Below are positions 1-8,448 of a DNA stretch of 64,000 bases, in pieces (positions within the stretch are counted from its first letter, which is position 1; every line of letters starts with the position of its first letter). Source of the stretch: Methylobacterium phyllostachyos. GTDB taxonomy: Bacteria; Pseudomonadota; Alphaproteobacteria; Rhizobiales; Beijerinckiaceae. Position numbers and translations under genes: made by a program. The DNA lies in assembly GCF_900103445.1 (NCBI RefSeq), contig NZ_FNHS01000020.1, positions 23,490 through 87,489 of the forward strand. The letters are read 5' to 3'. The notes under the pieces are model-generated. The model saw nothing but the letters and a program-made list of their open reading frames with translations, was not told the origin of the DNA and did not search any database.

Positions 1-345
1 AATGCCTCCAGTGTCCCATCGGCACCCTCCTGAAACGGCCCTGGCCTAAGGAACCAGCGGCTCCGCTCACGCCTTCGGGTGCGGGATTACTCGCCCGTCT
101 ATTCTTCGGCTTTGTCTGACTCGGGACTCAATATGCCAAGTCGAGGGCCGGTCAGCGGCCTGTCTGTGTCGCGCCTGACGATACGCTTCTTGACGATCTT
201 GGCAATGATCTAAGACCAAGAAAAACATCACAGGTCAGTGTCAGGCTCGGAAAGCGTCAAGCGCACTTGACACTTCCGGGACCGGCGACCTAGCCTCTGC
301 CAACGGCGTGGCCCCCGGCACCGCCGAGATCAGGGGAGCGGATGC
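1..345. other. Left-edge non-coding region upstream of bchF
   Basis: I see no complete gene here. On the minus strand an ATG at 19-17 is preceded by a strong Shine-Dalgarno sequence (AGGAGG, seen as CCTCCT on the plus strand near 28-33), so a leftward gene may start here and leave the window after about six codons; its product cannot be judged. Bases 60-95 hold a GC-rich hairpin-like stretch. The right part (237-345) carries the putative bchF promoter described separately. This is an edge region and may contain RNA or insertion-sequence sequence that I cannot identify. Confidence 0.4.
237..295 (+). promoter_or_regulatory. Putative bchF operon promoter with overlapping inverted repeats
   Basis: A perfect TTGACA -35 hexamer lies at 267-272, with only a poor -10 candidate 17 bp downstream (around 290-295). 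The -35 is embedded in a palindrome, GTCAAG-N4-CTTGAC (256-271). A wider inverted repeat, AGTGTCA (237-243) and TGACACT (268-274), brackets it. The half-sites contain TGT and ACA like PpsR/CrtJ targets, but the spacing is not the classical TGT-N12-ACA. A repressor bound here would cover the -35. Function is inferred from layout only. Confidence 0.4.
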
Positions 346-954
346 ATGGGTCCCGCGGACCGGCCGGCACGACCGCTCTACACGCAGGCCGAACGGCACC
401 GGCGCGACACGTCGCGATGGACGCTGGTGCAGGGCGTGCTGGCCCCGCTGCAATTCGCGATCTTCCTCGTGAGCCTCGTCCTGGTGCTGCGCGCCCTGGC
501 GACCGGTGCAGGCTTTGCCGCCGCCGAGGCCTCGGTCGTGGTGAAGACGCTGGCGCTCTACGCGATCATGATCACAGGCTCGATCTGGGAGAAGGCGGTG
601 TTCGGCCGCTTCCTGTTCGCCCCGGCCTTCTTCTGGGAGGACGTGGTCAGCATGCTGGTGCTGGCCCTGCACACGGCCTACCTCGCAGCGCTGGCCACCG
701 GCGCCCTCAGGAGCGAAGCGCTCCTCGTCCTCGCGCTCGCGGCCTACGCAACCTACGTGGTCAATGCCGGCCAGTTCGTGCTGAAGCTGCGGGCGGCCCG
801 CCTTCAGGGATCCGGGCCGGCGAGAGCGCTCTCCGCCGAAGTGGACGCCGGTTCGGCGCAAGAGAGCGCGTCACAACAAAGGTTTGGATCCGTTTCCGAT
901 CGCAACACGATCGGAAACGGATCCAAACCGCGCCTCGCGGGGGCGCTGTCATGA
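346..954 (+). CDS. bchF: 2-vinyl bacteriochlorophyllide hydratase BchF
   Basis: BchF hydrates the C3 vinyl group during bacteriochlorophyll a synthesis and is a small integral membrane protein. The product is 202 aa. Its core (about residues 10-155) has the family pattern, with a SPWTLVQG-like segment (here SRWTLVQG), a membrane helix at about 33-52, IWEKAVFGRFLFAPAFFWED, and a final YATYVVNAGQFVLKLRAARLQ block. ATG 346 is chosen because AGGGGAG lies 8 bases upstream; ATG 342 is in the bchN frame. The last 45 or so residues are not family-like and read through the palindrome at 881-929, so the usual end was probably near residue 155-165. The stop overlaps the bchN start (ATGA). Confidence 0.93.
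   Translation: MGPADRPARPLYTQAERHRRDTSRWTLVQGVLAPLQFAIFLVSLVLVLRALATGAGFAAAEASVVVKTLALYAIMITGSIWEKAVFGRFLFAPAFFWEDVVSMLVLALHTAYLAALATGALRSEALLVLALAAYATYVVNAGQFVLKLRAARLQGSGPARALSAEVDAGSAQESASQQRFGSVSDRNTIGNGSKPRLAGALS
881..929. repeat. Perfect 22-bp inverted repeat within the 3' end of bchF
   Basis: The two 22-base arms (881-902 and 908-929) are perfectly complementary, with a 5-base loop CAACA. The arms contain GGATCCGTTTCCGATCG. The element lies inside the bchF reading frame, 22 bases before the bchN ATG. It could form a strong hairpin in mRNA and modulate bchF/bchN expression, or it may be an intergenic palindromic element that bchF has read into. No T-run follows, so it is not a typical intrinsic terminator. 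Confidence 0.85.
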
Positions 955-2228
955 ACGCGCCGCTCCCGCGCTCGGCCGCCCCCTGCGGGGGCATCGACCT
1001 GCATCAGGAGCAGGGCCAGCGGGCCGTGTTCTGCGGGCTCACCGGCATCGTCTGGCTACATCGGAAGATCCAGGATGCGTTCTTCCTCGTGGTCGGCTCG
1101 CGCACCTGCGCGCACCTGATCCAGTCGGCCGCCGGCGTGATGATCTTCGCCGAACCGCGCTTCGCCACCGCGATCATCGACGAGCGCGACCTCGCCGGCC
1201 TCGCCGATGCCAACGAGGAACTCGACCGGGTGGTGACCCGGCTGATCGAACGCCGGCCGGACATCAAGCTCCTATTCCTGGTGGGCTCCTGCCCGTCCGA
1301 GGTGATCAAGCTCGACCTGTCCCGGGCGGCCCAGCGCCTGTCGAGCCGCCTGAACCCGGTGCGGGTGCTGAACTACTCGGGCTCCGGCATCGAGACGACG
1401 TTCACGCAGGGCGAGGATGCCTGCCTCGCGGCCCTGGTGCCCGACCTGCCCCGCGAAGCCGAGACGAGCACGCCGGCGCTCCTGATCGTCGGCGCGTTGG
1501 CCGACGTGGTCGAGGACCAGTTCCTGCGGATGTTTTCCGCGATGGGCATCGCGGATGTCCGGTTCCTGCCCGCCCGCCGGGCCGGCGGGATGCCGGCGGT
1601 CGGCCGCAACACCCGCTATCTGCTGGCCCAGCCCTTCCTGACCGAGACCGCCCGCGCCCTTGACGAGCGCGGCGCCCGCCGGCTCGCGGCTCCGTTCCCC
1701 CTCGGCGCCGAGGGCACCACCGGCTGGCTATTTGCGGCCGCTGAGGCGTTCGGCGTCTCGGCCTTGGCCTTCGAGGCCGCGATCGCCCCGGGCCGCGCCC
1801 GCGCCGAGACCGCCCTGGCGCCCCATCGCGAAAAACTCGGCGGCAAGCGGGTGTTCTTCTTCCCCGATTCGCAATTGGAGGTGCCGCTCGCCCGTTTCCT
1901 CGCTCGGGAACTCGGCGCGGAGCTCGTGGAAGTCGGGACGCCCTACCTCCATCGGGCTCATCTCGCCGCCGAGATCGAATGGCTCCCCGCGGGCACGCGG
2001 GTGACGGAGGGCCAGAGCCTCGACGACCAGATGGACCGCTGCCGGGCGGCCCGGCCGGACCTGACAATCTGCGGACTCGGGCTCGCCAACCCGCTGGAGG
2101 CGGAGGGGCTATCGACCAAGTGGTCGATCGAGCTGCTGTTCACGCCCGTGCAGGGCTACGAGCAGGCCGGCGACCTCGCCGAGCTGTTCGTGCGCCCGCT
2201 CCGGCGCCGCGCCCTGCTGGAGGTGTAG
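951..2228 (+). CDS. bchN: Dark-operative protochlorophyllide reductase subunit N (BchN)
   Basis: BchN pairs with BchB in the nitrogenase-like NB-protein that reduces the C17-C18 double bond of protochlorophyllide without light, using electrons from BchL. The product is 425 aa, normal for the family. Cysteines at about 28 (FCGLTGI), 53 (SRTCAHL) and in GSCPSEVIK are the expected ligands of the NB [4Fe-4S] cluster. The frame is open much further upstream, but similarity starts at the ATG that overlaps the bchF stop. bchB follows after four bases. Confidence 0.95.
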   Translation: MNAPLPRSAAPCGGIDLHQEQGQRAVFCGLTGIVWLHRKIQDAFFLVVGSRTCAHLIQSAAGVMIFAEPRFATAIIDERDLAGLADANEELDRVVTRLIERRPDIKLLFLVGSCPSEVIKLDLSRAAQRLSSRLNPVRVLNYSGSGIETTFTQGEDACLAALVPDLPREAETSTPALLIVGALADVVEDQFLRMFSAMGIADVRFLPARRAGGMPAVGRNTRYLLAQPFLTETARALDERGARRLAAPFPLGAEGTTGWLFAAAEAFGVSALAFEAAIAPGRARAETALAPHREKLGGKRVFFFPDSQLEVPLARFLARELGAELVEVGTPYLHRAHLAAEIEWLPAGTRVTEGQSLDDQMDRCRAARPDLTICGLGLANPLEAEGLSTKWSIELLFTPVQGYEQAGDLAELFVRPLRRRALLEV

Positions 2229-2232
2229 CACC

Positions 2233-3825
2233 ATGCAGCTCACCCTCTGGACCTACGAGGGCCCCCCGCATATCGGCGCGATGCGCGTCGCCACGGCGAT
2301 GTCCGGGCTGCACTACGTGCTGCACGCGCCGCAGGGCGACACCTACGCCGACCTGCTGTTCACGATGATCGAGCGGCGGGACGCACGCCCGCCCGTCACC
2401 TACACGACCTTCCGCGCCCAGGATCTCGGACGCGACACCGCCGAACTGTTCAAGCAGGCGGTCTCGGCCGCCCATGAACGGTTCCAGCCGCAGGCGATGA
2501 TCGTCGGCGCCTCCTGCACCGCCGAGCTGATCCAGGACGACCCGGGCGGCCTCGCCAAGGCCCTCGACCTGCCGATCCCGGTGATCCCGCTGGAGTTGCC
2601 CGCCTACCAGAAGAAGGAGAACTGGGGCGCGGCGGAGACTTTTTATCGCCTCGTGCGGGCGCTCGCCGGGCCGCCGGCCCCGCGCCCCGCGCGGGAGCCG
2701 GGCTCTCGCCCGCTCTGCAACATCCTGGGGCCGACGGCCCTGGGCTTCCGCCACCGGGACGACCTGATCGAGATCCGCCGGCTGCTCGACACCCTCGGCA
2801 TCGCGGTGAACATCGTGGCGCCGCTGGGGGCCACGCCCGCCGATCTCGGCCGACTGAAGGACGCCGACTTCAACGTCGTGCTGTATCCCGAGACCGCCCG
2901 GTCGGCCGCGGAGTATCTCAAGAAGAATTTCGGGCAGTCGTTCACGCAAACCATCCCGATCGGCGTCGGTGGTACGCGCCGCTTCGTCGAGGAGGTGGCG
3001 GCGCTCGCCGGGATCGATTCGGCACCTGTCCTCGACGGCCCCGGTTCGCGCCTGCCCTGGTACTCCCGCTCGGTCGACTCGACCTATCTCACGGCCAAGC
3101 GCGTCTTCGTGTTCGGGGACGCCACCCACGCGATCGGCGTCGCCCGGGTGGCGGCGAAGGAACTCGGCTTCACCGTCGTGGGCCTCGGGACCTACGGCCG
3201 CGAATTCGCCCGCGAGGTCCGCGCCGAGGCCGCCCTGCACGGCATCGAGGCGCTGATCACCGACGATTACCTCGATGTCGAGGCGGCGATCCGCGCGGCT
3301 GCACCGGAACTCGTCCTCGGCACCCAGATGGAGCGCCACGTCGCCAAGCGGCTCGGCATCCCCTGCGCGGTGATCTCGGCTCCGGTCCACGTCCAGGATT
3401 TCCCGGCCCGCTACGCCCCGCAGATGGGCTTCGAGGGCGCCAACGTCCTGTTCGACACCCTGGTCCATCCGCTGATGATGGGCCTCGAAGAGCACCTCCT
3501 CGGCATGTTCCGGGAGGATCCCGAATTCCACGACGGCGTCGGCCCCTCGCATCTCGGCGGCAAGTCCTTCGGGGCTCCGGCGGACGGGGCGTCCGAGGCC
3601 ACGGAACGGGCGCCGGCCGACCACCCTCCGACACCGGCGCCCGTTCCGATTCTACTGGACCGCGCAGCGACTTGGTCGCCCGAGGCCGAGAGGGAATTGA
3701 AAAAAATCCCGTTCTTCGTGCGGGGCAAGGCGCGCACCAACACCGAGACCTTCGCCCGGGACCGGCACCTGCCGCTCATCACCGTCGAAACCCTCTACGA
3801 TGCGAAGGCGCATTATGGCCGCTAG
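2233..3825 (+). CDS. bchB: Dark-operative protochlorophyllide reductase subunit B (BchB)
   Basis: BchB is the second subunit of the NB-protein and helps hold the [4Fe-4S] cluster and protochlorophyllide. The 530-aa product starts MQLTLWTYEGPPHIGAMRVA as in the family. It has VGASCTAELIQDDPGG near residue 95, and the conserved C-terminal segment KKIPFFVRGKARTNTE. A proline-rich linker (about residues 440-475) joins the catalytic body to that C-terminal domain. The last bases overlap the start of bchH, so translation is probably coupled. Confidence 0.95.
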   Translation: MQLTLWTYEGPPHIGAMRVATAMSGLHYVLHAPQGDTYADLLFTMIERRDARPPVTYTTFRAQDLGRDTAELFKQAVSAAHERFQPQAMIVGASCTAELIQDDPGGLAKALDLPIPVIPLELPAYQKKENWGAAETFYRLVRALAGPPAPRPAREPGSRPLCNILGPTALGFRHRDDLIEIRRLLDTLGIAVNIVAPLGATPADLGRLKDADFNVVLYPETARSAAEYLKKNFGQSFTQTIPIGVGGTRRFVEEVAALAGIDSAPVLDGPGSRLPWYSRSVDSTYLTAKRVFVFGDATHAIGVARVAAKELGFTVVGLGTYGREFAREVRAEAALHGIEALITDDYLDVEAAIRAAAPELVLGTQMERHVAKRLGIPCAVISAPVHVQDFPARYAPQMGFEGANVLFDTLVHPLMMGLEEHLLGMFREDPEFHDGVGPSHLGGKSFGAPADGASEATERAPADHPPTPAPVPILLDRAATWSPEAERELKKIPFFVRGKARTNTETFARDRHLPLITVETLYDAKAHYGR

Positions 3826-6800
3826 GGCGCTTCCCGCCGGCGCGGCCGGCTCGTCGAAGGCGGAGGCCGCGCGGCGCCGGCCGCCGATCCGCGTCGTCAT
3901 CGTCACGCTCGACAATCACTTGGCGAGCGCGGTGGAACGCGCGCGCCTGCGCCTCCGGTCCGAGATGCCCGGGCTGGTTCTGGGCTTCCACGCGGCCGCC
4001 GAGTGGGAGAACGATCCCGCAACCCTGGAGGCCTGCCGGGCCGACATCGCGCAGGCCGACATCGTGCTCTCGGCCATGCTGTTCATGGACGAGCATGTCC
4101 GGGCGATCCTGCCGGCGCTGGCGGCCCGGCGGGACGGCTGCGACGCGATGGTCGGCTGCCTCTCGGCCGGCGAGGTGGTGAAGACCACGAAGCTCGGCCG
4201 CTTCGACATGAGCGGCACCAAGCGCAGCGCCCTCGACTTCCTCAAAAAACTGCGCGGCAAGCCCGGCCAGCAGGGCAATGCCGGCCGGCAGATGGCCCTG
4301 GTGCGCAAGCTGCCGAAGATCCTGCGCTTCATCCCGGGCTCGGCCCAGGACGTGCGCGCCTATTTTCTCACGCTGCAATACTGGCTCGCAGGGTCCGACG
4401 AGAACGTCGCCGCGCTGGTGCGCTTCCTTGTGCACCGCTACGCGGCCGGCGAGCGGACGGCTTGGCGCGAGGGTCCGGCGGCACCCGCGCCCCTCGACTA
4501 CCCCGAGACCGGTCTCTACCACCCGCGCCTGCCGGGCCGGATCGGCGCCGACCCGTCGCGGCTGCCGCACCAAGCGGGCGCGAAGGGCCGCGTCGGGCTG
4601 CTGGTGATGCGCAGCTACGTGCTCGCCGGCAACACCGCCCATTACGACGGCGTCATCGCGGCCCTGGAGGCGCAGGGCCTCGACGTGGTGCCGGCCTTCG
4701 CCAGCGGCCTCGACAACCGCCCGGCGGTGGAGGCCTTCTTCATGAAGGACGGTCGCGCCTGCATCGACGCGCTCGTGTCGCTCACCGGCTTCTCGCTGGT
4801 CGGCGGCCCCGCCTACAACGACGCTGCCGCCGCCGAGGCGATGCTCGCCCGGCTCGACCTGCCCTACCTCGCCGCCCAGGCGCTGGAATTCCAGACGATC
4901 GAGCAGTGGGAGGCGGGCGACCGCGGCCTGTCGCCGGTCGAGGCGACCATGATGGTCGCGATTCCCGAACTCGACGGCGCCACCGCCCCGATGGTGTTCG
5001 GCGGCCGCTCCGCCAATTCCGGCGCCGACAACGCCCGGGATATGCGGGTGCATCCCGAGCGGGCCGCCCGCCTCGCCGAGCGGGTCGCGCGGTTGGTCTC
5101 GCTCCGCCGGACCGCGAGGCCTGAGCGGAAGCTCGCCGTGGTGCTGTTCAACTTCCCGCCCAACGCCGGCGCCACCGGCACGGCCGCGTTCCTGTCGGTC
5201 TACGCCTCGCTCCTCAACACGCTGAAGGGTCTGGCGGCCGACGGGTACACGGTCGAAGTACCGGAGAGCATCGACGCCCTGCGCGAAACAATCCTGGAGG
5301 GCAACGCCAAGCGCTACGGCACCCAGGCCAACGTCCACGCCCGCATCCCGGCCGAGGATCACCTGCGGCGCGAGACCTACCTCGCCGAGATCGAGGCCCA
5401 GTGGGGCCCGGCACCGGGCCGCCACCAGACCAACGGCGGCGAGATTTTTGTCCTCGGCGCCCAGTTCGGCAACGTCTTCGTCGGGGTCCAGCCCGCCTTC
5501 GGCTACGAGGGCGACCCGATGCGGCTGTTGTTCGAGCGCGGCTTCGCACCGACCCACGCGTTCTCGGCCTTCTACCGCTACCTGCGCGAGGATTTTTCCG
5601 CCGACGCCGTGCTGCATTTCGGCACCCACGGGGCGCTCGAATTCATGCCCGGCAAGCAGACCGGCCTGTCCGAGGCCTGCTGGCCGGAGCGGCTGATTGG
5701 GGCGCTGCCCAACGTCTACCTCTACGCGGCCAACAACCCGTCCGAGGGGACGCTCGCCAAGCGCCGCTCGGCCGCGACGCTCGTGAGCTACCTGACCCCG
5801 AGCCTCGCGGCGGCCGGGCTCTATCGCGGGCTGCTCGACTTGAAGAGTTCGATCGAGCGCTGGCGCGGCCTCGGCCCCGAGGCGGGGGGCGAGCGGGAGA
5901 CGCTGGCGCGCCTGATCCAGGACCAGGGCGCAGCGGTCGATCTCGTGGCGGCCGATCCGGCCTGGACCGGCGATTACGGGGCGCATGTCTCCAGGCTCTG
6001 GATTGCCTTGCAGGAGCTGGAACAGACCCTGATCCCGCATGGGCTGCACGTGGTCGGTCAGGGGACGCCGGAGGAGGAGCGGGTCGATCTGCTGCTGGCA
6101 CTCGCCGAATCCGCCCACGGCATGCGGCCCGAGCGGGCCGGGATCGAAGCCCTGGTGGCCGGGCAGGGGATCGAGGCGGCGCTCAAGGCCTCCGGCCTGC
6201 CCGCCGACGAGACCGCGCGCGCTGCCTTTACGAGCCTTGCCGAGACCGACCGCCTGCTCGCCCGCGACCACGAGGTTCCCGCCCTGCTGCGGGCGCTCGA
6301 CGGCCGCTTCGTGCCGCCGGTGGCCGGCGGCGACCTCCTGCGCAACCCCGCGATCCTGCCGACCGGCCGCAACCTCCACGGCTTCGACCCCTACCGCCTG
6401 CCCTCGGCCTTCGCGGTTGCCGACGGCGCCCGGCAGGTCGCCCGGATCCTCGACCGCTTCGCCGCGGACGGAAAGCCCTGCCCGGAGAGCGTGGCCCTGG
6501 TCCTCTGGGGCACCGACAACCTCAAGAGCGAGGGCGGCCCGATCGCCCAGGCGCTGGCGCTGATCGGCGCCGCGCCCCGCTTCGACGGCTACGGACGCTT
6601 GAGCGGTGCGGAGCTGATCCCGCTGGACACCCTCGGCCGCCCGCGGATCGACGCGGTTGTGACCCTCTCCGGCATCTTTCGGGATCTGCTGCCGCTCCAG
6701 ACCAAGCTCCTGGCGGAAGCTTCCTTCCTGGCCGCCACCGCCGACGAACCCCTGGAGCAGAACTACGTCCGGAAGCACGCCCTGGCGATCCAGGCCGAGC

Positions 6801-7558
6801 AGGGCTGCGACCTCGAAACCGCGGCGCTCCGGGTCTTCTCCAACGCCGAGGGCGCCTACGGCGCCAACGTCAACCACCTCGTCGACTCGGGCAACTGGGA
6901 CGACGACGCGGAACTCTGCGAGACCTTCTCCCGCCGCAAGAGCTTCGCCTACGGCCGCACCGGCCGGCCGGCGCCGCAGCGGGCGCTGATGCAGGCGGTG
7001 CTGGCCTCCGTCGACATGGCCTACCAGAACCTCGACTCGGTCGAGGTCGGCGTCACCTCGGTCGATCACTACTTCGACGGGCTCGGCGGCATGGGCCGGG
7101 CGGTCGCCCGGGCCAAAGGCGAGTCGGTTCCGATCTACATCAGCGACCAGACCCGCGGGGAGGGGCACGTCCGCTCCCTGGAGGAGCAGGTTGCGCTGGA
7201 GACGCGCACCCGGATGCTCAACCCGAAATGGTATGAGGGCCTGCTCGGCCACGGCTACGAGGGCGTGCGCCAGATCGAGACCCACCTGACCAACACGGTC
7301 GGCTGGTCGGCCACCGCCAACGCGGTCCAGCCCTGGATCTACGAGCGGATCACCGAGACCTACGTCCTCGACCCCGCCATGCGCGAGCGCATGGCGTCCC
7401 TGAACCCCACCGCCTCCGCCAAGGTCGCCCAACGGCTGATCGAAGCGCACCGCCGCGGCTTCTGGACTCCCGACGCAGCGATGCGCGACGCCCTCGATCG
7501 GGCCGAGGAGGAACTGGAAGACCGCCTGGAAGGCGTCACCGCAGGAGTGGCCGCATGA
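3815..7558 (+). CDS. bchH: Magnesium chelatase subunit H (BchH)
   Basis: BchH is the large porphyrin-binding catalytic subunit of Mg-chelatase. It inserts Mg2+ into protoporphyrin IX, driven by the BchI-BchD AAA+ complex encoded later in the cluster. The product is 1247 aa, starting MAARALPAG and entering the family block at RVVIVTLDNH. CobN/BchH signatures include FGTHGALEFMPGKQTGLS and NVNHLVDSG. ATG 3815 is preferred because GAAGG lies 6 bases upstream; an in-frame ATG at 3800 would add five residues but lacks a visible ribosome site. The gene overlaps bchB at its start and bchL at its end (ATGA). Confidence 0.95.
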   Translation: MAARALPAGAAGSSKAEAARRRPPIRVVIVTLDNHLASAVERARLRLRSEMPGLVLGFHAAAEWENDPATLEACRADIAQADIVLSAMLFMDEHVRAILPALAARRDGCDAMVGCLSAGEVVKTTKLGRFDMSGTKRSALDFLKKLRGKPGQQGNAGRQMALVRKLPKILRFIPGSAQDVRAYFLTLQYWLAGSDENVAALVRFLVHRYAAGERTAWREGPAAPAPLDYPETGLYHPRLPGRIGADPSRLPHQAGAKGRVGLLVMRSYVLAGNTAHYDGVIAALEAQGLDVVPAFASGLDNRPAVEAFFMKDGRACIDALVSLTGFSLVGGPAYNDAAAAEAMLARLDLPYLAAQALEFQTIEQWEAGDRGLSPVEATMMVAIPELDGATAPMVFGGRSANSGADNARDMRVHPERAARLAERVARLVSLRRTARPERKLAVVLFNFPPNAGATGTAAFLSVYASLLNTLKGLAADGYTVEVPESIDALRETILEGNAKRYGTQANVHARIPAEDHLRRETYLAEIEAQWGPAPGRHQTNGGEIFVLGAQFGNVFVGVQPAFGYEGDPMRLLFERGFAPTHAFSAFYRYLREDFSADAVLHFGTHGALEFMPGKQTGLSEACWPERLIGALPNVYLYAANNPSEGTLAKRRSAATLVSYLTPSLAAAGLYRGLLDLKSSIERWRGLGPEAGGERETLARLIQDQGAAVDLVAADPAWTGDYGAHVSRLWIALQELEQTLIPHGLHVVGQGTPEEERVDLLLALAESAHGMRPERAGIEALVAGQGIEAALKASGLPADETARAAFTSLAETDRLLARDHEVPALLRALDGRFVPPVAGGDLLRNPAILPTGRNLHGFDPYRLPSAFAVADGARQVARILDRFAADGKPCPESVALVLWGTDNLKSEGGPIAQALALIGAAPRFDGYGRLSGAELIPLDTLGRPRIDAVVTLSGIFRDLLPLQTKLLAEASFLAATADEPLEQNYVRKHALAIQAEQGCDLETAALRVFSNAEGAYGANVNHLVDSGNWDDDAELCETFSRRKSFAYGRTGRPAPQRALMQAVLASVDMAYQNLDSVEVGVTSVDHYFDGLGGMGRAVARAKGESVPIYISDQTRGEGHVRSLEEQVALETRTRMLNPKWYEGLLGHGYEGVRQIETHLTNTVGWSATANAVQPWIYERITETYVLDPAMRERMASLNPTASAKVAQRLIEAHRRGFWTPDAAMRDALDRAEEELEDRLEGVTAGVAA

Positions 7559-8448
7559 ACATCGCAATCCGCAATCCGGTCGTCGCCCGGAAGGAGGAGG
7601 GCAGTCTTCAGGTCGCCCTCGATCCCGATCTCAGAATCGAGACCGCCAAGGTCTTCGCGGTCTACGGCAAGGGCGGGATCGGCAAGTCCACCACTTCGTC
7701 GAACCTGTCGGTGGCCTTCTCGAAGCTCGGCAAGCGGGTGCTGCAGATCGGCTGCGACCCGAAGCACGACTCGACCTTCACGCTGACCAAACGCCTCGCC
7801 CCCACGGTGATCGACGCCCTGGAGGCGGTGAACTTCCACTCGGAGGAGCTGCGCGTCGAGGATTTCGTGGTTGAGGGCTACAACGGCGTGATGTGCGTCG
7901 AGGCCGGCGGCCCGCCCGCCGGTACCGGCTGCGGCGGCTACGTGGTCGGCCAGACGGTGAAGCTCCTCAAGGAGCATCACCTTCTGGAGGACACCGACGT
8001 CGTCGTCTTCGACGTGTTGGGCGACGTGGTCTGCGGCGGCTTCGCCTCGCCGCTCCAGCATGCCGACCGGGCGCTGATCGTCACCGCCAACGACTTCGAC
8101 TCGATCTTCGCCATGAACCGGATCGTCGCGGCGATCCACGCCAAGTCGAAGAATTACGGCGTGCGCCTCGGCGGCGTCATCGCCAACCGCTCGGCCAAGA
8201 CCGACGAGATCGACCGGTTCAACGATGCGGTCGGCCTGAAGCGGCTCGCCCATTTCCCGGATCTCGACGTGGTCCGCCGCTCGCGGCTCAAGAAGTCGAC
8301 CCTGTTCGAGATGGAGTCCTCGCCGGAACTCGACGCCGTGACCGCCGAGTACATGCGGCTCGCCGAGACCCTCTGGGCCGGGGGCGACGCTTGCGAGGCG
8401 ATCCCCATGAAGGACCGCGACCTGTTCGAGTTTCTGGGATTCGATTGA
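7555..8448 (+). CDS. bchL: Dark-operative protochlorophyllide reductase ATP-binding protein BchL
   Basis: BchL is the nitrogenase Fe-protein-like dimer that passes electrons to BchN/BchB with ATP hydrolysis. The product is 297 aa. It has the P-loop GKGGIGKSTTS at about residues 38-48, the DPKHDST motif, and the cluster-binding cysteines in PPAGTGCGGY and VCGGFASP. The end, MKDRDLFEFLGFD, matches the family. The start overlaps the bchH stop and the stop overlaps the bchM start (TGATG). The [4Fe-4S] enzyme is oxygen-sensitive, whereas cyclization here is by the oxygen-dependent AcsF, which fits an organism making pigment at low but non-zero oxygen. Confidence 0.96.
   Translation: MNIAIRNPVVARKEEGSLQVALDPDLRIETAKVFAVYGKGGIGKSTTSSNLSVAFSKLGKRVLQIGCDPKHDSTFTLTKRLAPTVIDALEAVNFHSEELRVEDFVVEGYNGVMCVEAGGPPAGTGCGGYVVGQTVKLLKEHHLLEDTDVVVFDVLGDVVCGGFASPLQHADRALIVTANDFDSIFAMNRIVAAIHAKSKNYGVRLGGVIANRSAKTDEIDRFNDAVGLKRLAHFPDLDVVRRSRLKKSTLFEMESSPELDAVTAEYMRLAETLWAGGDACEAIPMKDRDLFEFLGFD

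Noticed and set aside
342..950. Upstream extension of the bchN frame to position 342
   Set aside because: The stretch overlaps bchF in another frame, has shadow composition, and BchN similarity begins at ATG 951.
3779..7567. 1262-codon minus-strand open frame opposite bchH
   Set aside because: It is the mirror of bchH in a GC-rich genome, with His/Gln/Gly/Arg-rich composition and no domain. Long antisense frames occur opposite most real genes here.
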